Positions 1-9,049 of a stretch of DNA of 33,500 nt are shown here, piece after piece. The notes beneath the pieces are model-generated. The model saw only the letters and a list, made by a program, of their open reading frames with translations, searched no databases and was not told where the DNA came from. The translations under genes were made by a program, and so were the position numbers. Numbering within the stretch: the first letter of the stretch is position 1; every line of letters starts with the position of its first letter. Where the stretch lies: contig CM022667.1 in the NCBI GenBank assembly GCA_012295275.1, positions 4,518,708 through 4,552,207 on the forward strand. The letters are read 5' to 3'. Source of the stretch: Chrysomallon squamiferum. Taxonomy: Eukaryota; Mollusca; Gastropoda; Neomphalida; Peltospiridae.

Positions 1-25
1 TATTTACCCTTTGATCAAATTCTTT

Positions 26-44
26 CTTTTTTTCTTTCTTTCTT

Positions 45-75
<31 letters not shown>

Positions 76-107
76 TTATTATTATTGATGATGATGATAA
101 TGATGCC
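26..107. repeat. compound TTTC/TTC/TTA/GATGAT microsatellite
   Basis: A run of TTTC units passes into about ten TTC units, then TTA units, then GAT/GATAAT units. It is plain simple-sequence DNA with no coding sense. Confidence 0.9.
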
Positions 108-775
108 TACTTTAAATTTTTAGAAATCTGAAAAGAATAGCTTTAAAAATATTATTCTGAAAATTGTTGCGTGTTTGGAAGACGTACTATATATGCATAC
201 AAAATTAATCGAGTTGACGAGCTCGGAGGTCGGTCATTTTAGCATATGAAAAATATATACCGAAAGAAAGAAAGAAAGAAAGAAGAGAGTCAATAAATAA
301 AAGTGCATATATTAGTAGTTCTAAATTAATATTAGCCCAATATGTTGATGAAATTAAAAAGTCTCAGACAGGGGGAAAAAAAATAAAATAATAGAATAAA
401 TGAAAACTTTCTTATGTGCGTGATAAAACTAAAGAAAACAAATCTATTTAAGCAGAATAAACCGGACAACAAAAACTACATTGTAAAAATATGTCAGAGT
501 TATAATTTTATTTTACGTCCTTTCTGAATGACGTTTCTGATGGTGTAATACAAACTATATCAGAAACAAAAATAAACTACTAAATTTTTTATTTTCAGAC
601 TTAATTTCAGTGTTATATTTTCCGATAATAATATCAGCTTAGTCGTTTCACTCATCTTATAGCAAACAAAAATCAATAAAAATTGATTTTTACCCCTTGC
701 AAGAATCCACCCAACGTTGCTATGACAGTGGCCGTCATCATCTTTCATATCATTAGTCCACGTCATTGTTTAAAG
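108..775 (+). promoter_or_regulatory. region upstream of the SEL1-repeat gene (promoter and 5'UTR not delimited)
   Basis: AT-rich DNA with a short GAAA repeat near 263-283. GC content rises just before the coding start. AAGATGGCCACC at 774-785 overlaps the proposed start codon and resembles the downstream YY1 element (AAGATGGC) common in TATA-less housekeeping promoters. No clear TATA box sits at a sensible distance. An ATG at 722, in frame with the chosen start, would give an 18-residue extension. Confidence 0.35.
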
Positions 776-1376
776 ATGGCCACCAGCAGCTTGGCAGGGG
801 TCGGAGGAACAGAAATTCGACATCGTTACCAACCTGAGACGAGCGACCCTGAATGGAATCCTGATTTACCGTATGGAGGGAAGGTTTATTTAGCAAGGAG
901 GAAAAAACCCGACCCGATGTATGTGCGCATTCTGGAGGTGAGAATTTCAGGACAGAAATGACAGCAGACCGATTTCAGTAAAGTGCTAAATCTAAAAATA
1001 ACTTTTTTTTTTTCCTTTCTCTTTTTTAAAGATGCATTAATAAAGATTTCTCTTCATATTTGCTTTAGGTATAATTAAGCTATTCAGTACAATTAAAAAC
1101 AAAACAAAATAATAAAATAAAAAATTGTTATATATAAATTTAAAATATAAATAATAATAATAATAATTATTTAAATTTAAAGACCTAAATATTGCAACAT
1201 ACTTTAGAGGCCTTTCATTTCAGGAGTTATATGCAAATTGAAACGGTGTTGGAAAATTAATCTGTATGCCTCTAGATTAAATTCAGTAATATGACCATGA
1301 CAGCATGAGCATTAAATATTATTATTATTAGTTTTAGTTTAAAAAATATATATTTTAATATAATTGTTATTATTTA

Positions 1377-1442
<66 letters not shown>

Positions 1443-2437
1443 AACAAGCCTATGAAGAACTTAGGGAAAGCTATATCCATTCTTCTTCAGATACCTTTAA
1501 TATATGTATACATTTTTTGAAAATAGATATTTGAATTTTTTTTTATTATTATTATTATTATTTTTTATATATATATATATATTTATTTATATTCTTTTTC
1601 AATTTATTTATTTTAATTTTTTCCTTTATTATTTTCAGATTGGTTTGATCATCTCTACTATTGCTTTGATTTACTATGCCTACTTTTATTTTGACAATCT
1701 TCATTTCCATGTTGTGCATGCCTATGCACATCTTGGCTATGCCCAGGCTCAGCATCAAGTTGCTCAGAGATATCTGCATGGTAAATAAATTATAATTATA
1801 AACACCTATTTAGTAAGTATAACAAACATATAATTATAGATACCTATTTAGTAAGTATAACAAATATATAATTATAGATAAAAACTTTGTAAGTATAACA
1901 AATATATAATTATAAATATCTATTTAGTAAGTATAATAAAATGTAGATACCCATTTAGTAAGTATAATATGTAACTATAGATGAATATTTAGTAAGGATA
2001 ATAATAAATATATAATTTTAGATACCTATTTAGTAAATATAATAATAACTATATAATTATAAATGCTTGTTTAGTATTATAAATGCTTGTTTAGATGCTA
2101 ATTTAGTAAAAATAATACATATATAATTATAGATACCTATTTAATATATACCCCTCTATTTAATAAAAAAAAAAATGCATTTAATTAATTAATTTTTTAT
2201 GAATTATGAATTTTATTTTTTTCTTATTTTATTTATCAAATTATTATTATTATTACTACTACTACTACTTTGCTATTCTTATTTTTCAGGTAAAGGATTT
2301 GTTTTTACTATTATTGTAAAAACATGAAGATGACAGAAAATTAAAAAAATGGAATGGTTCAGTTTTCTTATTTTTTTAGCAAATCTTTGCCTTATTTTTA
2401 AAGAAAACATGAAGACAAAGCTATGGAATGGTTCACA

Positions 2438-2484
<47 letters not shown>

Positions 2485-3733
2485 CATTAGAAGATGCTGT
2501 GTTTTGTTCCCCAGTTTCTAATAAATAAGTATCAATTCATTTCCATTCTCCTAAGTATATAACAGTAGACAGATAGACAGACAAGCAGTGATACAGATAT
2601 TAGAAATGTCTTTTAATTTCAGTTCTGGACAAAACATTTCTTAATTTTGCAAATATGTTTATTTAAAACTAATATTAATTTGACTGATTTATAATGATTA
2701 AATTTGCTCTGTTATTAATTACATTCATCAGCTTAATATTATTATTATTATTAAAACATTTTTTGATATAAATTTTCCTTCTATGTTTTATCTGGATAAG
2801 CAGCTATATATTTAAGTGACATAGAAAAAACAAAACATTTAACAAGTTTTTTTGAGGAAAACGACAGTAATAAATATTGATTCATTTATATAAAATATAA
2901 ACATATATATATATATATATTTATTTATTCATTTATTCATATACTGATAAATGTATAAAAAATTTCAGGAAAGCAGCAGACCAAGGACATCCTCATGCCT
3001 CCTACAACCTCGCAGTCGGTCACCTCAGAGGAATGAATGCTGGTTTAAAACCTGGGTGAGTCAAAAACATTCAAATAAACAATTCAAATTACACAAACTG
3101 TCCATTAGTATCCTTTTTATTTGAATATTAACCATTCTTTATAAAAGATTATTTTTCATGTCTGGAAAGGTGCAATTAAAATATATTTTGCCTTACACCA
3201 ACAAAGACTGGTCCTTTCTGGTAGACATTTCTATGGTTCTTAATCATAAAGTATAATTGATGAATAAAAATATGCAAAGGATGTTATTAAAATAAAACAT
3301 TTATTCTTCCCTTTCTGTATTTAAAATTTAAGAAAGGAAGGGAAATTAGCATTCTCATACTTGTTTTGAAGACTGTTATAATATTTTATGGATAACCTCA
3401 GTTAAATGGTCTTTAAAATAAAATAAAAAGTGGAAATGAATGAAATGAATCAAAGATACTTGTTCACTTCATCAAACATTTTTAATATTAAAGCTACTAT
3501 TAATTTCGAAAAAGGTTTAATAAAATAAGATTGGAAATGAACAAAATTAATCAAAATTGCGTGGTCACGTCACCACGTAGTTTAATATTAAAGTTATTAT
3601 AAATATCTAGATTTGTTTGATTTTTTTTTTTCTCAGGGAAGCACACACCTTGATTCATCATGCAGCCTCTAAGGGTGTGAAGGAAGCTCACAAGGTTTTG
3701 AACACAATCTGTACTCAGGGGGGTTGTGAGTAA
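776..3733 (+). CDS. small membrane-anchored SEL1-repeat protein (spliced; one exon damaged)
   Basis: Readable exons are 776-937, 1639-1780, 2969-3055 and 3637-3733, each flanked by AG and GT. The start ATG at 776 has a good Kozak context (A at -3, G at +4). Exon 1 gives a soluble N-terminus of 54 residues with a basic ARRKK patch. Exon 2 opens with one hydrophobic helix (IGLIISTIALIYYAYFYF), then a histidine-rich linker and half of a SEL1 repeat (GYAQAQHQVAQRYLHG). The third readable exon gives KAADQGHPHASYNLAVGHLRG, shown here in part, and the last closes a further repeat with AASKGVKEAHKVL and ends in GGCE. SEL1 repeats are helix pairs that bind proteins; the partner is unknown. Exon 2 ends in phase 1 but the exon at 2969 needs phase 2, so an exon of length 3n+1 must lie between; only broken pieces of it are visible (2290-2440). 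I do not recognise the orthologue by name. Confidence 0.72.
1381..1439. repeat. (AG)n microsatellite in intron 1 of the SEL1 gene
   Basis: About 29 uninterrupted AG units lie between the first and second coding exons. Confidence 0.97.
1790..2150. repeat. degenerate ~38-40 bp minisatellite in intron 2 of the SEL1 gene
   Basis: About eight to nine units share the core TACCTATTTAGTAAGTATAA followed by an AT-rich tail with TATAATTATAGA. Units vary in length and some are truncated (for example AAATGCTTGTTTAG twice near 2060-2095). The array starts 10 bp after the exon 2 donor. Each core carries a GTAAGTAT string that resembles a 5' splice site, so the intron holds many decoy donor-like motifs. 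Confidence 0.85.
2290..2440 (+). other. damaged and partly duplicated SEL1 exon
   Basis: An acceptor-like TTTTTCAG ends at 2289. It is followed by GTAAAGGATTT, which in the phase left by exon 2 reads G-K-G-F, the usual turn after the first SEL1 helix pair. That frame then stops at a TGA. At 2409-2433 the sequence reads HEDKAMEWF, the classic second half of a SEL1 repeat that should run into the next exon's KAADQGH. Between them (about 2330-2358) lies a decayed look-alike, ACATGAAGATGACAG plus ATGGAATGGTTCAG. Neither piece gives an open frame with a good donor: a TAA precedes HEDKAMEWF, and the piece runs straight into a CA repeat. This may be a real lesion, a sequencing or assembly error, or an exon reshaped by a small duplication. 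Confidence 0.55.
2437..2480. repeat. (CA)n microsatellite
   Basis: About 21 CA units abut the end of the damaged SEL1 exon fragment. They may have replaced its splice donor. Confidence 0.95.
2565..2586. repeat. short GACA/GATA microsatellite
   Basis: A few AGACAGATAGACAGACA units in the intron. Tetranucleotides of this type are common in molluscan and other lophotrochozoan genomes. Confidence 0.7.
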
Positions 3734-4275
3734 ATCCTGGTTGCTATGGCAACATCATGCTTATTACCAATAATTAAACTGCTTATATAATTTTATATTC
3801 TCTGCAGTGAATATTATTTTCTGACACGTTGACCTAAAACATTAGTGGTTTTTGTTGTTGAAAATGTTTAACTTTGAAGGATAGCACTAACCTTCCGTCC
3901 AAGCTTTGTGAAATGTAAAAGTGATTATGTTAAACTAGTTAAGTTTCATTTGTATTTCATTTGCTAGATTCTGCTGAATTTATATTAAGCTAGTTTTAAC
4001 ACTTTTTATTATGCTAGTTTCAGTTGTATTTGTGTTAAACTAGATTCAATTTATGTTAAGCTAGTTTCAACTGTTTATTTTAAGCTAGTTTCAGTTGTAT
4101 TTATGTTAAGTTTCAATTGTATTTATGCTGAACTAGTTTTAATTATATTTATGCTATACCAAATTCAGTTGTTTTTATATTGAACAATGTGATTAGCATT
4201 CAGTTTCTTAGAAATCATGCTTATTTTAATATATAATAAGTGTGACATTAAAAAAAAAAAAATAAAATAAAATTT
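3734..4275 (+). other. 3'UTR/downstream region of the SEL1 gene with candidate poly(A) signals
   Basis: AT-rich DNA follows the TAA stop. The first strong AATAAA-type signals are in the AATAAAATAAAATTTATT run near 4261-4275. A weaker ATTAAA-like signal lies about 40 bp after the stop. The real cleavage site cannot be fixed from sequence alone. Confidence 0.35.
3930..4195. repeat. degenerate ~28 bp tandem repeat (TTATGTTAAGCTAGTTTCAGTTGTATT)
   Basis: Roughly nine units share the core GTTAAGCTAGTTTCAATTGTATTTAT, with substitutions and one-base indels. They lie within 200-460 bp after the SEL1 stop codon and so may be transcribed in the 3'UTR. Confidence 0.8.
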
Positions 4276-4495
4276 ATTATTTACTTAATGTATGGTAATA
4301 TTGAAATTAGAATACACTGATGTACACTTATGTTCTTCTGTGGGCTTATAAATTTGCTTAAGAGGACTGCAGTCTGACCAAGTATGACACAAGATGTATA
4401 CCATAAAACTCTTGTTGTTCAATGCAGATATTTCATGAAGATATAATTAAGAAAGAAAATACAAATAGAAAACTGATGTTTTCTCTGAAGATAAG

Positions 4496-4527
<32 letters not shown>

Positions 4528-5896
4528 AAATGTTTTTTTATTCCGTCCAAATGCATTGTTAACTGCTGAATTTATCAATTTATTTTTTTCAGATTTTAAT
4601 TTTATTTTTACTGTTTTTACTTGTGACAGTTGTATATTTGTGTTCATTCTGCTCATGTTCAGTTACATTTCGACAGAATATATGTTTATTTTACATTTTA
4701 TGCCAAATTCAAAATATTATATGATTCATAGAAAAATATTGTGCTGTTCTGAAATCTGGATCATAAATATATTGTTAGTTACTTAGTTACCTGAAACTTG
4801 AGCAAGATAAGACTTTATTGGGAAGGGCAGATAAGTGTAACATGAAGTAATTCTACAAGTGGGTTAGTAAAAATGTTTAGCTACTGGTAGAGTGAATTGA
4901 TTGATACCATCAGGCAAACTTACTGATAGGTATAGATTCATACGCTATTTAATAACCTTTCACATGATGCATAAATTTTGAATCATAGAAATAAATTAGA
5001 ATACTGGATAAAAAAAAAAAAAAAATTAATATAAAAATCATAATAATAATAAAAAAATCACCACTGTTTTAATTTTTCTTTTTCTTACAAATGCCGTAAC
5101 AACGAATTTAGATACATTAAAATATGTTACCCTTAGTATTTTACTTATCAGACAGATGTTTCTAGATAAACATGCTGAATTAATGTTACTGTTGTATCTT
5201 ATGAGCTAAATATTAGAATTAGAAATTTGTGTTTTCAGTGAGAGTCTCTTGATAGATTCTATAAATTAACTCTTCTCACTTCCATCTTTATTTTGTTTTC
5301 TGTTTCTACTAGTTTCTACTAGCTTTAGAACAACATACACTGTATATATATATATATATATATATAATTTTAAACATGTATGTAACTATCAAAAATATCT
5401 AGCTATACAATGAATCAGAAGATATTGCGTTTTGTTGTATATTTTTATATTGTAGTCCATTGTTACCAATGACAAAAGCATGTGAGTTATTTATCTGCTG
5501 AATCAAATTTCATATGCATGAAAGTTAATACTCTATCATTAATGCAAATATTTTATCCGTCCAGAAAATACAGTTACGAAAATGTAATGAACTTTTATTT
5601 ATTAAAACTGACAAATATATATGTTATAATTTTTTTGATTTGTTATTTTTTCAAATAAATTTGTTTCAAATTATTTTTAACATTTCTCACTGCTGATTTT
5701 TTATCTTTTTGTCAACATTGTAATATGTTGTTTAAATAAAATTTCAAAATTTCACCTCTTCTTTGTATTTTTAAAAATGATTCTGTTTAATTATTCAGTT
5801 AATTATTTTGTTTTATTAATGCATTAACCAAAGAATGATTTAAAATAGCTGCAGCCAAACTTAATCAGTGTATTTGATATATACAGTCAATATCTC
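4276..5896. other. gene-free AT-rich stretch
   Basis: I see no exon with homology here. It holds poly(A)/poly(T) tracts, short (TA)n runs at about 4508-4527 and 5343-5366, and several AATAAA signals (for example near 5736) that could serve a longer SEL1-gene 3'UTR. Confidence 0.5.
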
Positions 5897-5923
5897 TCAC
5901 ACACACACACACACACACACACA
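5897..5923. repeat. (CA)n microsatellite
   Basis: About 13 CA units. Confidence 0.93.
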
Positions 5924-7185
5924 TTTAACGTACTGACTCTCAACTATGTAATATAGAGTGAAATGGCTGATAGAAGAAGTTAACGATATTTGATTATTTA
6001 CGATTACCTCTGATCTCTGAGCTCAACATCTGTGTTCAGATATCTTGAAAGACCTACCAATTTACGAAACTGCGGAAACATAATAAATAGTTCTTCACAT
6101 TTCCTTGAGACAATCATCTCCAGGAACATACTAGCTGCCATGCATACACATTCAGACACACATATACACACACACACGTAGGCACGATATCATCATTATG
6201 TTGTTGTAAACTATTTTTTTTGTAGCGAAATCTGTAGAGAAGCAGATACGAATTAGCGTAGGCTAAAATAACAATCCATATGTACACATTAAATATTTTC
6301 ATACGAGGGTCGTTACCACACCTAGCTTAATCTAGAAAGGAAAAAAAAAAAAAAAAAATTATAAATGCTTTAATGTAACACATAAAATATAACCTGGATA
6401 TATAACCAAACATAAAAATGAAAGCGGAATGTTTATTAAAACGATGATCAGGATAAATTATGAAGAATTAAAACCACAATTAATCTACCGGAAGTAACAA
6501 AAACGTCATCGGTTATACAACAACGCACGAAAGACCCGCATGTTAACATTAAACATAATGTTTGACAAACACCAGTCAAAAAATTAATAATATTAATTAT
6601 GAAAGTATAATTTTTGCATTCCTTAAAATAAATCATATATATATTGCATTAACTGATCACAACAATTGATTCCTAGCAAAAGTAAAGATTTCGATTAAAT
6701 TAATACGATGTTTATACAATGCAGGTTTCAAATAATTCAACTTTTGAAGTTTTTTCTTAACACATCGATAACGTGATCACGGATGAACCGAGACAGCAGT
6801 CATTATAGCTATTTTTCTGATTGCCGTAAGCAAAAAGAACATACATAGTGTATATCCAATGTTACATTTAAAACGCTTATTAGTCAGTTAATTATATTAA
6901 TATTTTAAACGTTTTTGATCCCTAACTTATAATCGATTATTCAAACGATATTTTAATCGATACATTCCGAATACCCTAGAATTAAACGCGTAAAATAAAA
7001 TTCATTAGATTTTCATTTTGTGTGTTTATTATTACTATAATTAATGAAACATGAAACAAACTTTTACTGGTATTAACACACAGGGATAAACTATTTTATA
7101 AAGTAACAAAATTTCAGAAATGTAAAAAAATATAATCCGAAAGCAAACGAACACGGTTTACTTCGGCAATTTCCGACAACGTAGT
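5924..7185. other. gene-free stretch with a local CpG/ETS-bearing patch
   Basis: No coding exon is recognised. The segment 6481-6545 is less AT-rich than its surroundings and contains a perfect ACCGGAAGT ETS motif (6487-6495), an ACGTCA half-CRE (6502-6507) and several CpGs. A TACGAGGGTCGTTA string at 6302-6315 resembles some mariner-type transposon ends, but nothing else of such an element is visible. Confidence 0.35.
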
Positions 7186-7189
7186 GACG

Positions 7190-7325
7190 CTATATATATG
7201 ACGTCAACAATACACCTCCTTAGTGACTCCGCATCAACCTTTGTAAGCTGCTGCAGTTTCTCCCTGTCAGAATTAAAATCAAATATTAACTGATAGCGTT
7301 AAAACTTTGCGATATCCAGTAAGTA
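7190..7325 (+). promoter_or_regulatory. promoter-like site: TATA run, perfect CRE, possible non-coding first exon
   Basis: A TATATATAT run (7190-7199) leads into TGACGTCA (7199-7206), a full palindromic CREB/ATF site. The next ~110 bp are less AT-rich than their surroundings. They end in CCA followed by GTAAGTA at about 7319, which fits a splice donor. This is what a small untranslated first exon would look like, but no downstream coding exon could be matched to it before the dynein gene at 14.5 kb. Confidence 0.3.
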
Positions 7326-7411
7326 CAGTAAAAGTAATGTAATTTGATATTATTTTTCAAGTGGTAGGACGATATATATATATATAATTTTTTTTTTCTT
7401 CATCGTTAATG

Positions 7412-7625
7412 TAAACAAACTGTATTCAGCTTCGGAATAGAAAATGTTCACACTTGGCATTTACCAATTTAGAAAATCATTAATCAAATTGGCTTTTATT
7501 TATTTATTTATTGTATTATTATTACTTTTATTATTTTCATAAATCAAACTGTATTCAGTTTCGAAATAGAAAATGTTCACACTTGGCATTTACGAATTTA
7601 GAAAATCATTAATCAAATTGGCTAT

Positions 7626-7656
<31 letters not shown>

Positions 7657-7690
7657 TTGTATTATTATTACTTTTATTATTTTCATAAAT
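7412..7690. repeat. ~130-150 bp direct tandem duplication
   Basis: Copy 1 is about 7412-7540 and copy 2 about 7541-7690. Both contain GAAAATGTTCACACTTGGCA and a TTAGAAAATCATTAATCAAATT block, then a TTTA tract and ATTATTATTACTTTTATTATT. They differ by a few substitutions and by the number of TTTA units (longer in copy 2). This is a recent local duplication, followed by a third start of the unit near 7686. Confidence 0.9.
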
Positions 7691-7841
7691 CAAACTTGGC
7701 TATTTATACTTATGTTATTTATTTTTGGGAACCGTGTACATTTGAGTCCAAAATTACTGACTGGTTAGTAATAAATATACAAACAAAATGGGCCAATACA
7801 TATATATCTAACTTTATATTTAATCTTAGTATGTTTACAAT

Positions 7842-8400
7842 AACAAACTCATATCATAGCAAGTAAATAAGTGAATAAATATATAAATAAATACTACTAC
7901 CACTACTACTACTACTACTACTAATAATAATAATAATAGCAAACTCATATCATAGAAAGTAAATAAGTGAATAAATATATAAGTAAATTCCACTACTACT
8001 ACTAATAATAATAACAAACTCATATCATAGCAAGTGAATAAGTGAATAAATATATAAATAAATACTACTACCACTACTACTACTACTACTAATAATAATA
8101 ATAACAAACTCATATCATAGCAAGTGAATAAGTGAATAAATATATAAATAAATACTGCTACCACTACTACTACTACTACTACTAATAATAATAATAACAA
8201 ACTCATATCATAGCAAGTAAATAAGTGAATAAATATATAAATAAATTCCACTACTATTACTACTACTACTACTACTAATAATAATAACAAACTCATATCA
8301 TAGCAAGTGAATAAGTGAATAAATATATAAATAAATACTACTACCACTACTACTACTACTACTAATAATAATAACAAAATCAAGCAAGAAGTAAATAAAG
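7842..8400. repeat. ~90 bp minisatellite with internal CTA/ATA trinucleotide tracts
   Basis: Six units begin with AACAAACTCATATCATAGCA (aaact at 7845, 7941, 8016, 8106, 8199, 8289), plus a degenerate seventh from about 8371. Each unit has a conserved block (AAGTAAATAAGTGAATAAATATATAAATAAAT) and a variable (CTA)n(ATA)n tract. Spacings are 96, 75, 90, 93 and 90 bp, all multiples of three. That explains the long open frame on the minus strand, whose product is only runs of Leu, Val, Ile, Phe and Tyr. Confidence 0.93.
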
Positions 8401-8499
8401 AATAAAAACTACTACTATTACTAATAATAATAAGAAGAAGAAGAAGAAGAAAAGCCATCAAACTGAATAAAGAATAAAACGATTATATCATAACAAAAA

Positions 8500-8860
8500 T
8501 TAAAAGAAGAAACTTTGTAAATAAATAATAATAATTACAGTAATATTAGAAGTAGAAAAAGTAGAGGTAAATGATAATCATAATAACAGTAATAGCAAGA
8601 AACAGAGGTAAATGATAATCATAATAATAGTAATATAAAAGAAACAGATGTAAATGATAATCATAATAATCAGTAATAGCAAGAACAGATGTAAATGATA
8701 ATCATAATAATAGTAATAGCAAGAAACAGAGGTAAATGATAATCATAATAATAGTAATATAAAAGAAACAGATGTAAATGATAATCATAATAATCAGTAA
8801 TAGCAAGAACAGATGTAAATGATAATCATAATAATAGTAATAGCAAGAAACAGATTTTTA
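8500..8860. repeat. ~41 bp minisatellite organised as a three-unit higher-order repeat
   Basis: Units of TAAATGATAATCATAATAAT plus a tail (AGTAATAGCAAGAAACAGA) repeat about seven times from 8563. Three tail types recur in fixed order: AGCAAGAAACAGAGG, ATATAAAAGAAACAGATG, then CAGTAATAGCAAGAACAGATG. The trio occurs twice, giving a ~124-bp period from about 8607 and again from about 8731. Confidence 0.88.
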
Positions 8861-9049
8861 TTTATTCTTATTTTTTGGGAGGGGGAAGATCTTTTTCTAG
8901 GTCAGAAAAAAGCTAAAAAATATATCATGAAAAAATAAAACAAAAAGAAAGGCAGAAAAAGAAATAATGAAACATTTATTTATTATTATTATTGATTGAT
9001 CATTGCAGAAGTAATATTTTACTTTCTTTTATTTTACACAATACTATAT
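8861..9049. other. spacer between minisatellites
   Basis: Non-repetitive AT-rich DNA with a TTTTTTGGGAGGGGGAAG patch and a short TTA/TTGA run. Confidence 0.5.

Noticed and set aside
683-775. Upstream extension of the SEL1 protein from a non-ATG codon or the ATG at 722
   Set aside because: The ATG at 776 has the better Kozak context and begins the hydrophilic sequence expected; the extension looks like translated 5'UTR. The 722 start remains a weaker option.
7835-8461. 208-codon minus-strand open frame
   Set aside because: It is a read-through of the ~90-bp minisatellite; the product is repeated Leu/Val/Ile/Phe/Tyr runs and openness follows from trinucleotide steps.
7842-8860. CRISPR-like regular repeats
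   Set aside because: The repeats are contiguous AT-rich minisatellites without unique spacers, in a eukaryotic genome.
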